Notes: generated by a model not told the origin, from the sequence alone. Counted from the first letter of the stretch, positions 44,914 to 57,836 are shown. The stretch is 64,000 bases of DNA from Cranoglanis bouderius (GCA_023630585.1 CM042540.1:10812074-10876073), one strand, 5' to 3'. Numbers and translations are program-made.

Positions 44914-46399
44914 CTGGCTATTAGAGTTGGGGTACTCGATCCCGGACTCGAGTCCGGACACAAGTCCAATTATGAACGATCTCAGACTTGTCATGCACTC
45001 GGGTAAATTTGTACTCAAACCTGACATGGACTCGGAAATTTTGGACTCGCAAATTTTCCCGAGTACAGTCAATGTCCACGTCATGTACAGGGGCGTAACC
45101 TGGCCTTTTTTTTAGTCCCGAATAATTCTCCACTTGGAGCGGTTTGTCACTACGTAACTGAACGTCAGTAAAAGAAGACGGGCTGTAATTTTATATCTTC
45201 AGTGTACGGAGGCGAGACCAATCAGACAGGGTTTACAGGAAAACACGTGGAAATACTCGTGTCTTATTGGCTGATAGTCTCAATTCTGTCAAACGCTATA
45301 GTTCACAGTCAGTGTCAGGAAAAATGGATACGCCGATTTTATTTCATTTTTTAAACCAGTAAAGGGGTTGAAACGGAAACAGTAACATCCTCTCGTGCTG
45401 AGCAGGAAAACAAGGTGTGCTGATGTTTATATGAGTTGGTGAATATGTATAAGTTAGGTGAATATGATATGAGCCACGCACTCTGCATGGCTCTGTAGCA
45501 GCTAAACTAAGCTACAGTGATAGTTAGTTGTACCTCCCCTTGGCTAGCAACACCAAACTAGCCAAACTATCATGTTAGATAGCCAAAATGTTTTATATTT
45601 TATCGGTCTGGCAGTCCTGCAAACAGTGATAACACCCGAGGCAAGTTTTATGATAAATACAACTTTTTGTCCAATTTTCAATTAGCCGTTACAAGCAAGA
45701 AAAATAATGCACGCAAACAGTCTATTTAGAACAGTCTATTTACGTTTTTTATTTTTATTTTTATTTTTATTATTATTTTTTTTTTAATTGGAGAAGAATC
45801 TGGGATCAGCCCCGGATGATTAACAGTTCAGCTAACACCCCTGGTCATGTGTAACATGAAAAGAAAGATAAAAAATAAATAACATAACATAAGATTAAGA
45901 TAATAAGAAATTAATGAATGTCTCCCTGCCTGACCAGAGGCATTCTCCTCTCATCGTGCGAGTACTGAATTGAGTTCTCTTTAGCGGCTTATTCTGCTTG
46001 GACGGTCAAATAAATACACACACCATGTCAAAATGCACGCCTGGCCAAGTATCCATGTATAACAGTCGGTTATGTCTTAAGTGAATGTAAACAGTTGGGA
46101 AAAAATCGGAGGTATTTCAATACAGTATATTGGATCTGTGCATTAGGTCTTAAAGTGACAGCAGTGTAATTAACCTGGTGCTGTCTGTGTCATTAATGTT
46201 AATCACATAACAAAAGACAAAGAGAAAATCACTCACTCACTTGTTTGACTGAATAACTTCAAATTTAGTAAATTTAATAAGAATCACTGTATATGTCACA
46301 GTGAAGTCTATTTTATTTTACATTTAATTGCTTTATTCAATTTCCGTCATATTTCTTACTTATACTACTACTAGTACTACTGATAGACCCACCTGAGAA

Positions 46400-46448
46400 A
46401 ATGTATCGTTACCGTGAAATAAGATTGTAGTCATATCGCCCAGCCCTA
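46400..46448. mobile_element. Possible end of another hAT-type MITE
   Basis: ATATCGCCCAGCCCTA at 46433-46448 looks like the right terminus of a TAGGGCTGGGCGATAT-type element common in fishes. No matching left terminus or duplication was found. Confidence 0.35.
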
Positions 46449-46824
46449 AACATTAGCATTCGGTGATTTCAGTGTTGAATTTCACGTAAAATGTGAAATG
46501 TACTTCTTAATGTAGTAAATATCATAAACCTTGCTGATAGGGATTTATTATCATATTTTTTTAATTTTAGGAATTAAAGTGAAAAAAAGTTACAAGATCA
46601 GAGCTGTGTTCAGAAATGAGTTTCATTCATAGACAGTAAAAGCAGTAATAAAGCATGAAGCTTGTTGTTTTGACATGCTGCTAAATGTAGCTCTACTCTG
46701 TACTCTCTCTCTCTCTCTCAGCCTATATAACTGTGGGGGCGAGACATCAAATCATTGAAATGTCAACTCAAACTGGAGGACACATGCATTTGTAATATAA
46801 TAAAAGTTCTACATATACCTCTAT

Positions 46825-47287
46825 TACGGATGGGTGATATTTTATCGTTCCTGATATACCGGTAGAAATTCTCCCCACAATAAGAATTAGTCTTCCCGCA
46901 ATAATAACGATAAAGCCTAATTGATGACGTTTTTCTGTGTGCGACAGTCTGTGACCAATTCGCAGCTCACATGCAGAACGAAAACAAGTATGGCGGAAGG
47001 TGGACGTGAAGCTGAGGAAGAGTTTATTGCTAAACGAGGAGCCTGGTGTTTGGATGTTTACTGTTTTTTTTTTAATTCTTTTATTTAATTTATATATTTT
47101 TGGAGCATCTGACGATAGGTAAGTTTTACTTTTAGATCAATGTTTGTGTTTCTGAGGCTCTCAAGACTGCATGCAGCTATCACTTGTCGCCAAAAGCATT
47201 GGTGAATGGTACTATATTTATATTGTTATCACAATAAATACTAGAAAATATTGTGATATAGTTTTAACTCCATATCGTCCATCCCTA
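46825..47287. mobile_element. Nested 463-bp hAT-type MITE with perfect 8-bp duplication
   Basis: ACCTCTAT occurs directly on both sides (46817-46824 and 47288-47295). The ends are TACGGATGGGTGATAT and the complement of ATATCGTCCATCCCTA, giving a short inverted repeat. The body includes GATGACGTTTTTCTGTGTGC and is non-coding. Confidence 0.9.
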
Positions 47288-47675
47288 ACCTCTATATCCC
47301 TTTTTTTCATTGAAACCATTTTTGATAGGAAACTAGTTGAGTTGCTGATGACATGAAATAAAAATATTTCATGGCAATGGCAATATGTAATAGTGGTATT
47401 TTTTGTTACATTTATGTTGCCACTGGTTTGTGAAGGTTATAATATGAATTTAACAGCTCAGTGTTGTGTTTACAATTGCAATTTCAAATCTTTTTTCAAT
47501 TTAATTACTTTCTGGACTCGGCCGGACTCAACTCGGACTCGGCCATTAAGGACTCGGACTTAAGTCCGACTCGGTCCCTTTTGGACTCGGACTCGATTGG
47601 TTAAAGACTTGGTCTCGACTAGAACTCGACAAAGGTGGACTCAGACCCAACTCTACTGGCTACACTGAGAGACAA

Positions 47676-47695
47676 GGGGGAGGGAGGGAGGGAGG

Positions 47696-47769
<74 letters not shown>
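47676..47769. repeat. (GGGA)n(GA)n microsatellite
   Basis: Five or so GGGA units, then about 35 GA units. Confidence 0.97.
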
Positions 47770-47771
<2 letters not shown>

Positions 47772-47911
47772 TCTGAGAGAGGGAACCTGGAGAAGGAGAG
47801 AAGAGATGGATAAAGTGGACAATGTAAAGAGAAAGGAGAGGCAGGGGGAAAATGAACAGAAAGGAAGAGAAAAAACGAAAGAAAGAAAGTACAGATACAC
47901 AAAAGACAGAT

Positions 47912-47912
47912 T

Positions 47913-47988
<76 letters not shown>
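47912..47988. repeat. (GT)n(GA)n microsatellite
   Basis: 13 GT units, then about 25 GA units. Confidence 0.97.
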
Positions 47989-47992
<4 letters not shown>

Positions 47993-48175
47993 GCAGTATA
48001 GGAATGTCCCTGTTATCACTTTAATAAGAGGCTGCTGAGGTAACCGAGCCACCCCTACAGAGGCCCCTTGTCTCCAAGGGAACTGTCAATCATCCGCTGA
48101 TATGGCAATATTAAAAAATGGGTGTGGGGGTTGGTGCATCCTCCTCTCATCATTCCAGATCTCTTCCCTCAGCCC

Positions 48176-48180
48176 TGTGT

Positions 48181-48221
<41 letters not shown>

Positions 48222-48229
48222 TGTGTGTT
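48176..48229. repeat. (GT)n microsatellite
   Basis: GT run with CT and AT interruptions. Confidence 0.95.
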
Positions 48230-49634
48230 GCAGCAATGTAATATCATTGCAGGGGGGTTGGTTAGTCATTACGTCTCTGTGAGTATTCATTTTGTCCGAT
48301 AGAACACACCCGTCACCTCTGACTCCAAACCTGACCTATGCTGTGATGAGCTCCTGAACACACACTTTGTGAGCAGCTGGAGTGTGTGCCACGACGTGAT
48401 GAGCTTGTCCCAACACACACTTCATGAGCGGCTGCACCGGTCCGGCCTCACAGACGAGGATCATGTGAACCATGGAGATTGGAGTGCGTGAGTGATAATG
48501 GCGCTGCTGCATTGCAGTAACGTACCTTTGTGTCATCGATGAGCCTCTTAGCTCTGTGTTTAGATGCAGATAACAGTATGAAGGGAAAACAGAGGCTTAA
48601 ATGGATGATGAGGTCAGGCTGGGAATGAAAGGTTAGGGGAAATCATACCAACTAGTGGTGTGATGGTGTATCGTGACAAAAAAATTGGGAACATGTATAC
48701 TTTTATTAGTGATACTGAAGTGGTTTATTCCAGACAATACATTCGTTGGTGTTCAAATGGAGCTTATGAATCATGCTTTCAATATGGGAAGGAGCACGTA
48801 CACTTCCACACAAAGTTGTGAGAACACCATATGGATGCTCAGCTGAAGCTAATGATTGCGGCTAACAAGGTAGCACAAGCACTGTAAAGGCACATGGGCA
48901 ATAGAAACTAAACAGAACTGTCAGGAATAGCAACATTTCCCTCTAATGTGTTAGTCAATTTGTAAGAAAATACTCAGGACAATTACAATTACAATTACAC
49001 TATAATTAATCTTAGCGTCAACCACTAAACTTTCAAGGGTTTACCCATATGGACATGACATCAAGAATGAGTCAGAACCTGCAAACTTGCTATAAAAAAA
49101 ATAATCCTATAATGTTGTGAAGCCCAAAACAGGCTGTTTTTATGTCAGCATGGTAAACATGACTCATCCCAGATAGTACAAACACATTGGGACGATGTGC
49201 GCAAATTACCTCTCAATGATACATGCTGCTTGTTTGCTAATTGGGAAGACATGTCATTTTTGATCAACTGCTACTTTCAGCTGTCCTTGAATATATGTGA
49301 TTTAAACATATCAGTTTTAAACAGTCAGGATGCCGTCGTAGTAACGATTTATTTAATCTCATCATTTAATAAGCAGCTTCTGCTCAAGTTCCTTTCACGC
49401 AACTTTCCTCCTGGGACTAATCAATACCTTAAGTTACTTTTTTGGGGGATGTTGTTTAGTTATAATCAGCAACTGAATACATTTTCCAACTTGTTTAAAG
49501 CTAAAAATTGGATGGATGGATGGAAGCAATATTAAGAACACTAACTAACCAGTGAAGTTCAGGAAGTTACTAAAATGGCTAAAACTGCCAAAGCTCTAAA
49601 ATATCTGTACTCATATACACAAACATATTGTACA

Positions 49635-49965
49635 CTCACATTGTTGGTAAGGGGAGAAGTCAGAGGAGAATGGCTACACTGGTTCTAGCTGACAGGAAGA
49701 TTATAGTAACTCACATAACCATTCTATACAACAGTGGTGAGCAGAAAAGCATCTCAGAATCTACAATACCGGGACCCTTCAGGCGGTTGGGCTGCAACAG
49801 CAGAAGACAACATCAGGTTCCACTCCTGTCAACCAAGAATAGGAATTCGAGGCTACAATGGGCACAAGCTCACTGAAACTGGAAAGCAGACGATTGGAAA
49901 AAGACCAGGTGATGTTTTCAACAGTCCTCAACTGTCCAGTTTTCAACGTCTAATCTACTGTAAGT
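49635..49965 (+). pseudogene. Tc1-like transposase fragment (CACTCACC family)
   Basis: Translated in shifting frames it gives SQRRMATLVLADRKIIVTHI, SGEQKSISEST, then RRLG and SRRQHQVPLLSTKNRN and LQWAQAH. This matches the complement of 22140-22380, the N-terminal half of a Tc1 transposase. A CACTCACATTGTTGG at 49635-49649 may be what is left of the 5' terminus. The catalytic half is missing. Confidence 0.75.
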
Positions 49966-51399
49966 AATTCAGTGGATTTGCAGTGTATGAGATTTTGAAA
50001 GATTTGGCATGAGACTATGAAATCTGGCCCCAATGCATGGGTCTCACGGCCAGTACGTGAGTTTTAAGAGGTCTGCATGCATTAAAAGTGATAAGAAATT
50101 AGGTTGTGCCGACATTTTCCCAATTAGCAAACAAGCTGCATTTGGCATCGTTGAGATGTAGCGTGCCAGCGTTGGCTAGATGTGTGTGTGTGCTGTTTGG
50201 GTATTGGAATGTAGCATCTATTTCAGTTGGGTGGCAGGGCTATGGAACACCCATCAAACATACAAACGCATGAAAATGATGCTCTTTTGTCCATTTGAAA
50301 AGTTGAATCTGAGTTTACCAGTTCACCAGACTTGTAAAAGTTTCCCATAGTTGAACTTTTGATGGAACATACTCTGACATAGCCATTTGTCAGATTTGAC
50401 AGTTGAAGAACCATGTTTGAATAAATATCCTAATCAAATGATTCACAGGAACAACAACCTCTGCTAACAATACCATGACATTTTAAACATCAAATCAATC
50501 ATCAACGCAAATCTTAATGCCGGCAAACCTTAATTATTATTTCAGTAATAATAATAATAATTTCAGCTCATAGCTTTCTACTGTTTGAAATCTAGCTGAT
50601 ACAGTAGAAGGTAACGAACTAGGTGTGTAATTAAGTACTAATTGTGTATTCATTTGTACAAGTGCCATGGACACAACCGTGTCATTGTAACTGCTGTGCT
50701 ATTGATGATCCACTAGAGAAATATATATGAAAATGACCGCTCAGGCTCAGTATAAATATGAAATTGTGACACTGTGTAAGATATTCATGTACATATTACA
50801 TCATATAGATTGTTTTGGGAAAAGATACAATGCTGTTAATGTTAAGGACACTTGCAGTCACATATATTTATACATATATAATAATCAAAGAGACTTGATT
50901 GAATATAATTTATGATCGTATAAATTATGCAGTCTGGTACATGCTGTATTTTACTGAAGAATATCAAGTTTTGTGGGTGTTATTGTTAATTGGAAAGCCT
51001 GGGGCCAGGCTTCATCATTAAGAATAAACACTGTAATGTCATTATACAAACAAGTTTTGAGAAGTGAATGAGATAGCATCGCTGTGAAATATGAAAACAA
51101 TGTTTTGAAAATGTCAGAAATTTCTCATTCATAAAAATGATTTTAACTGCATAAACATGCTTATCATGAGAAATCCACAGTCAGTCACTCACAGAGCACA
51201 GTTTTAATGGTGCCGCTACTAGAGAAGTAGGAAGTGGCACCTGTGGACTTCTAGTACGCAGAACGGCTTTTGGTCAAACATAATGTACAGTTAAAGGCAT
51301 ATAGTGCTCTACCATCAGAATTAAGAATACAAACAGAACTCAATATGAGTACAGTATGAGTGCAATATTGGCTTAAGCAAAAACAAATTTGTGAAATTT
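49966..51399. other. Non-genic AT-rich DNA
   Basis: No gene, RNA or repeat boundary recognised. Confidence 0.4.
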
Positions 51400-51815
51400 A
51401 ACACATTAGATACATCAGACCTTACAAGTGTGGTGAGCTGAAAAGCATTTCACAAACTTGAGGTGGATGGTCTACAACAGACCACATCAGGTTTTACTTC
51501 TGTCAGCCAAGACTGTAGCGATCACACAGCTGGTTAACTGTCATATTTGACACCTGAAACAAGGATTATAAACACCTTAAGAATGCACAAAGTTAAATAT
51601 TGCCTTAAGTATCAAGGAAAGAATGTTTTTCCCCTCTTTTATTCTTCAAGGGCAAGGTTTACATTGACAAACTTTGAAAAAGAGGAACGGATGTGCTACA
51701 GTCTATAAATATACACCTATAAAATGCATTTATATGGTAGTTGGAACTGATACAGGGGCCAGTGAGTGTAGATGCAAGGTAGGAGTATCTAATAAACTAG
51801 CAACTTAGTGTATAT
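51400..51815 (+). mobile_element. Tc1-like relic with 3' terminus (CACTCACC family)
   Basis: 51430-51530 matches the same transposase segment (GAGCTGAAAAGCATTTCACA, CAGGTTTTACTTCTGTCAGC). At 51782-51812 there is a decayed 3' terminus, ATCTAATAAACTAGCAACTT, corresponding to the CCTAATAAAGTGGCC-type end of the family. The middle is deleted. Confidence 0.6.
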
Positions 51816-52293
51816 AGAAAGTTTTCTAAGTAATTATAGTCAATACACTAGAGATATCTAAAAAGTCACATTTAATTACTTTCATTTAATTTTCATTATG
51901 TCACATTTTCCATGCATTTGTGTTTCTTTCTAACAGCAGCATCAATCAAGTGCACTTAAAGCCTTTTTTCACTATTAAGCAGAAGCTATGATAAATGTTG
52001 AGATAAGCCCATGGCCCATTAGTAGTGGGCAATTAGGCTTAGTTTGCATGTGTTAATTAGGATCCACGCTATTTAAAACAATTAAGATAGTGACACGCTA
52101 AACACACTTCATCACCTGTGTGTTTTTTTTGTTTGTGGATTGAGCGATAGAATCACACTCTGTCACTGAAGTGCACTCATGATTGATTCGGATACGAATA
52201 GTAATTGGGACATGAGGCGTATCTCCAGGCCAAAAGCAGTCGAATGTTGCTGCTTTTCGCAATTCAACTGCATCGAACCTAAGGGAGATTTTC

Positions 52294-52335
<42 letters not shown>

Positions 52336-53344
52336 CTTACTCCCCGTGATCCTGCATCCGTTGCCTGCTAACAGCTGCTGTGTTCAGAGCTAATGGCTGA
52401 AACGGATCCACAGGGCAATACATCTCTACTTTAGTTCTGCACGGCAGGGGAACCGAACTATGAATAACATTGCAAAACAGAGGCCACACATCTGCTGATG
52501 CACTGTTTAAACTCACACAGGAGTGTAAAAAGCACAGTGCAAAACAGGATACACACAAAATACATCTGCTGATACAGTCGAGGACGTGAATATAGTCATA
52601 TCTGGCTGTCTGCAATACCAAGAAAAAGATAGCATATAAAAACCAGTAAAGTAGAGCCCAATATCAGAAATTAGCTTCATTTTTTGAGCTGTGACACCAT
52701 ATATTTCATATGGGATGTGGGATGTGGGGGTACATGAGTCAAAGGTCATGAGTGTAATAACTGAAATAAAAGCAGATTAATAAATACACGTGTAGATAAA
52801 TTGGTTACTGAAGACAAATGACACAACCATGGACCCTGGGGATGTGAAAATGTTTAGCAGTTAAATGAATATTAGTCTTCCATCTGCCTGGATGGATGTC
52901 AGCGAAAAGTGTCATGGAAGTGCAGCTATTTTAATCCAACACGTATGCATTCGACCTCAATTATATTGGTGACTACAGCCATCATTAGGCTAGCATGAGG
53001 AAGGAATGGAGTGAAGCTAGCGGGTGTCCATTCCTCTTATCTGGTCTCTCAGCAGGATCCCTCACTTTCTCTCTTTTTTCATGCTTCAGATCACAGGAGG
53101 CCTATAGGAATGAATGCAGATCATGGAGTGGGATATTGCTCCACTGCTACACCATTGCTAATGGCTTATGGCAGGCGTGTGTATCACTCCTTCTGAGACG
53201 ATACATGATTAATGATCCGATGTATGAAAGATTCATTTAGGCAGCAAAACATTCAATATTATATGATTTATCGCTGTTTTGATAGTGATACAAATTGATA
53301 CAGTCTTGCACAGACCGTGCTATTTACAGTAAATGAAAGAAAAT
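51816..53344. other. Non-genic DNA with a TAAT-rich block and a GT tract
   Basis: 51880-52085 is rich in TAATT motifs (GGGCAATTAGGCTTAGTTTG, TGTTAATTAGGATCC) plus an octamer-like TTTGCATG. A (GT)n tract lies at 52297-52331. No gene was recognised. Confidence 0.45.
52297..52331. repeat. (GT)n microsatellite
   Basis: About 17 GT units. Confidence 0.96.
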
Positions 53345-54448
53345 TTCTCGCTTTTTGGTGTCGGGCTTCACGTCCTTAACTGAGATTGACAGGCAATGAG
53401 ACTGCATCTCCTTCACTGTCAGAAGCTGGACTTCTGGACTTCTGGATTCTGATCACACTCACCTGTTCCCAATCATCCCACACCATAAAAGAGATTCTCA
53501 CAGTACGTTCAGTGTATCATGCATCTGAACTTACCAAACTTGTTGCTGCAGTGATCCCTATTCTAGTTTTGACTTTTTGTTTCCGGGTTTTCTCCAGAGG
53601 CCTGCTTCATGAAGCGAGTTGAACAAACTCAGAGTTGTAGAGTAAGTTTTGATTAACAGGCTTCATGATGCTGGTTACCAACTTTCTTGGTCAACCCAGG
53701 TTTTAACCCTGAATAAAAGGTTTATTCAGCGTGCGTGTGCACATAAAAGTCAGACGTTTCCAGCAAACAGCCAATAGCATTCAACATAGAAAAAAGCAGG
53801 CGTGCATACTTCTGGTTGAAGAGCAAAAAATTATTTTGTGGAAATATGAGGAATTTAAACCTACACTAACTGCAAAAAGCAACCCTGTTGTGGCTGTCAA
53901 AGCTTTGGAACGTCGCTGATTGTGTAAATGTGTAAGTTTACTTTTATAGGTTCAATAAAATAGGTTTTATAGGTATAATGCCACCACATGCAAATATGTA
54001 CCACTTGCAAAGAAAAGCAATACATACAGTGTGCAGTACAGTAAGAGCGTGGCTTCGGTGTATTAGATTTTTAATGTATGGCTCAAGAAGCCGGCAGAGA
54101 TAAACTATACCAACTTTAATGTGTCAGATTTATATCACGTCAGATTTTTGCTCACAGCTGATTGGTCCAAGTTGGGTTAGCCGTGTAGCATAAGTTACCA
54201 TGGCAATGAAAGCCAATCCACCTTTGTTAAGACCGAAAAAACGGAGTTTGCTCAAACTAAACTCAAACTTACTTGGGTAGCCACCTAAAACACCTTCGTG
54301 AAACGGGCCTCTAGTTTATGCTGTTTGCTGATGGCCTGACCATAGCTTGTTCTGTGACCTTGATTTTGCTTAGTGTTTTGGATTTCTTAGACTGCCTTTC
54401 AATAAATACTCTAACTGCATCTGCATCCATCTCCGCCCACTCCTGACA
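53345..54448 (+). mobile_element. Probable LTR of a second retrotransposon family, split by a Harbinger-like element
   Basis: The right part (54313-54448) has a polyadenylation-like TTTCAATAAATACTCT, then GCATCTGCATCCATCTCCGC and CACTCCTGACA, a typical 3' end of fish gypsy-type LTRs. The left part (53345-53596) has CACCTGTTCCCAATCATCCC and CACACCATAAAAGAGA, a plausible U3 with TATA-like box. The left edge (near TGTCGGGCTTCACG, 53359) and any target duplication are unclear. Confidence 0.55.
53597..54313 (+). mobile_element. Harbinger-like non-autonomous element, 717 bp
   Basis: Inverted ends GAGGCCTGCTTCATGAAGCG and the complement of CTTCGTGAAACGGGCCTC. Subterminal AACAAACTCAGAGTT and GAGTTTGCTCAAACT words recur in both orientations. 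A relic frame at 53790-53919 reads LVEEQKIILWKYEEF and then AKSNPVVAVKALERR, resembling the Myb/SANT-like DNA-binding protein that accompanies PIF/Harbinger transposases. No transposase is present, and the 3-bp target duplication could not be confirmed (flanks CCA and TAG). Confidence 0.6.
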
Positions 54449-56250
54449 TGAGTAGGCCCATGTCGGTGCAAAGTGCAGGAATAGAAAGCTTATTAACTCC
54501 AATAAATAGCCAGATTAATATTGTACACATTTAAATAATGAGCCTAATATCTGAAAAGTTGGATTGTGTTCATAAAACTTTGGAAAAATGGCCTGATCTT
54601 TTTTCCAGCCCTGTCATGTAAAGATCATTGGAGGAAAAAGTTATATCAATCATTAATTAAAAAAAAAACACAAAAAAAAAAAAAAAACATTTTTTTTTTT
54701 AGCATTTGCTAATTCTATGCTGAAATTCCCAACCCTGTTACTGTTAACCCTGTTACTTATGTAGGAGCAAAATGCAGCCATTTTCAGCAAAGAAACCTTG
54801 TAAAATGAGATTTGCATGGGCTAGTTTAGGGTTAGGTTTTAAGAGTTAAGAGTCTAATCATATCACATTAATGGAATCAACCATAATGCATAAAAGACCA
54901 TTTGAGACAGAACTAAAGTGTTGAAGGAAGTGTTACTACTCAGGGTTTGTTCCTTACTTTCCTTATATGGTCATTGTTCTTATTACCCTGTTGCCATGGT
55001 AGTTAGTCTCAGCTTCTGCTTGTTACACTTGTTTAGTTTGTCTATTTAAGTCTATTGAAGTATGGCTTGTATAATGGCTGTAATTCTGACCTATGTATTC
55101 AGAATGACAAGTCACATATGATTTTTAGCATGTCTGATTAGAACAGGAAAGATTCAGAACAAAACAGGAACCATGATTTCAAGCTACATTTCAAATAACA
55201 GCATTTCAAACAGCAAAGTCACACCAATGTCACATGAATAATCACAATTTTAGTGATATCTATATTTAAGTCTAAATTTTACAAGTCAGTTCATGAGTCA
55301 TAATATTTGAAGTGCCAGTCAAGTAACAAGTCTGTAAATTACATAGTTGAGCACCCATCTCTGCTTTGATAAACATGCGGTATTGGTCATGTCTAAAGTT
55401 ACAGCATGGGGAAAGACAGCGCATCTATATAGACATAAATAATGGGATGAGTAATGATGGAATTTCACATTTGATATACACTGATATGCTTTTTGTAGAA
55501 CTGAGTGTTATATAAAATAACCAACACTGTTTCAGTCAAGGTATGCATTTCTTTTAAGTATATGTTTGTCATATAGGAAATCACTGCACTTTCAAAAATA
55601 TGTCCTGCATTATATGTAATGTACATATAAATTCTTTTTAAGTAAACACTTGAAAAGGCTCTATCTGTGGATCATGGCAATTACTTCTGACCTGCTGTAT
55701 ACAAAACACACACAAATGGAATGGATGTGACTGCCTAGCATTCCCTATACTGGAACAATGTCAGTCAATATAAATCAATACTTTGTAAAACAGTCCAGTA
55801 GAGTCTCTGTGCACCATAAAGAGCTCTTCAGAAATCATTTGGAACAAAAGGGAATGGATATTTGCATGTGTGTGAGGCAGGAACGTGTGACACATTGGGA
55901 GCTGGGAAACAAGAGGACTCAGTGACATCAATGGCTAAAGACTACAGGAGTGTGGAGCTCAGGTGTAAGGAGAGCAACACAACATTACTTTTCAAATAAG
56001 CTCCATACTACAAATGTATGAATGCAGCTTGTTTCAAGGGTTTCTCCAAAGCTTGGAGACTTGATGCTTAGGCTACATAAAGAAAGCTGCTTATAAAGTT
56101 GCTGAAAACTGGAAGATGATTGGACAGAGGAGAATGTGTTTTTGCAAATCCATGACGCTAGTCAAAAGTGGCTATGTGAAGTGCCAGTGTGAAACAAAAT
56201 ATACGTAAGTACTTGCTAACTAATGGTTAAAACATTAAATGATATCTTAT
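54449..56250. other. Non-genic AT-rich DNA
   Basis: No gene, RNA or mobile-element boundary recognised. An A/T homopolymer cluster lies at 54657-54703. Confidence 0.4.
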
Positions 56251-56551
56251 GGGGGTCACGGTAGCTTAGCGGTTGGGAGCTTGAATCCCACCTCCGCCCC
56301 ATGTGCATGGAGTTTGCACATTCTCCCCGTGCTTCGGGGGTTTCCTTCGGGTACTCTGGTTTCCTCCCCCAGTCCAAAGACATGTTGTAGGATGATTGGC
56401 ATTTCTAAATTGTCCGTAGCAGTTGTGCCCTCCGATGGGTCGGCACCCTGTCCAGGGTGTCCCCTGCCTTGTGTCCTGAGTTCTCTGGGATAGGCTCCAG
56501 GCTCCCCTGCAACCCTGTGTAGGATAAGTGGTATGAAAAATGGATGGATGC
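56251..56551 (+). mobile_element. tRNA-derived SINE, nearly complete, plus strand
   Basis: The head has CACGGTAGCTTAGCGGTTGG (A-box-like) and a shortened B-box region (GCTTGAATCCCACC). The body has TTCTCCCCGTGCTTCGGGGG, CCCCCAGTCCAAAGACATG and GTCCAGGGTGTCCCCTG. The tail has TAGGATAAGTGGTATGAAAA and then ATGGATGG. This is the best-preserved copy in the window. Part of the tRNA-like middle is deleted. Confidence 0.88.
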
Positions 56552-57790
56552 ATGATAACTTTTGTCACTATTCAGTCATGTTAGTTGCTTAAACAGAACT
56601 TTGTATGGAAGGAATTTTATGTAGCAGGACCTTCACAAATTTGAGACGAATACCCCAGATCTAAAGTATGCCAACAACAGATTGCACCACAGCGTTAATC
56701 ATGTAGCAGTAACTGTACTTCCTCGAGCTTGAGTTTAGCTCACAAGTAAAACATGTGGAATCCTAACTTTATGAACTCCAAGGTCACCTTAAGGTGGCAG
56801 TGAATGACTCATTGTGTACATTTTCAACAAGTTAAGAATAATATTGAACTCCTACACATAGTGTTTAAAAAGTCCCAGCAAAGACATATCTCCTGCCATC
56901 AATCTCAAGCTTCCCACGCACAATGGCAATGTGTGAGGTGCGAGCTAATATAATACAGCTGTGTTTTAAATCTCACCTACACAATAAGTCTCCATTAATT
57001 TGTGCCTTTTGTGACTTTAAAATCCATCCTCTTTTAATCTAGAAGTCTCAGTAGTATTGATTAGGGACATGTTCCTGCATAAGCCGTGTATGTAAATCTG
57101 TTTTATCACAGATTTGTACATAGCCTGGTGAAACAAACACCAAAACATGAACACATCTGGATTGCTTGAATTTATGCAAAAATAAAGGAAAAATAAAAAT
57201 ACGATAAAATTTCCACAAGAAGTCTCAAACTTTCCAAAGGCAACTTTTTCTCACATATAGTTCTATTATTATAATATCTCCAATAATAAAGTGTGGTAAA
57301 GTTAATATAACACGGCTGTGTATTTTATATCAGCCGCAGTCAAGTTTAATTGAATTTTGTATCTTGTATCACTACATTTTACAGGAATAGTTCAGCCAAA
57401 AATTAAATGTACGCAATGTTCCGCTCACCCCACACATATATTTGGTATCTGAACTTTGCTTCTTGTAATTTTCAGTAGAGCTACACAGGAAGTTTGGGCA
57501 CCTGTCAATCTGTGTTTCAGGGGTTCTCTGGTTTCTGCCTTTCTGTGTGGAGTTTTGCATGATTCTCTCCATGTTCTTGTGGTTTTCCTCTAGTTATAAA
57601 AACTATTAACTATAAGATAATACTCTTCTCCATCTCTTTCTTTCTTGCTTTGCTTTGTCTCTCTAGTTCTCGTTCTCTCCCTCTGTCTCCTGGGGTTTCA
57701 ATTCATCTGATTTTTTGCATATAAGAATTGTATTTACGCATGAAAGCATCTTCATGGAAACACCAGTAACAAACAAAAATCATACCTTTT

Positions 57791-57836
<46 letters not shown>

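Larger units (their letters stand above)
44922..47655. mobile_element. hAT-type non-autonomous element, 2.7 kb
   Basis: The ends read TAGAGTTGGGGTACTCG and the complement of GACTCAGACCCAACTCTA. They are flanked by CTGGCTAT (44914-44921) and CTGGCTAC (47656-47663), an 8-bp target duplication with one change, as made by hAT transposases. Both subterminal regions are packed with ACTCGG/GACTCG words in both orientations (44935-45070 and 47515-47640), likely transposase-binding repeats. No transposase coding sequence is visible, and a nested MITE occupies 46825-47287. Confidence 0.85.
47664..49634. other. Non-genic DNA, microsatellite-rich
   Basis: The long frames at 47619-48052 come from GA and GT repeats. 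An imperfect ~53-bp duplication at 48343-48440 has GTGATGAGCT and AACACACACTT in each unit. Nothing else was recognised. Confidence 0.45.

Noticed and set aside
47635..48052. Long frames rich in R-E or S-L repeats on both strands
   Set aside because: They are translations of (GA)n and (GT)n tracts.
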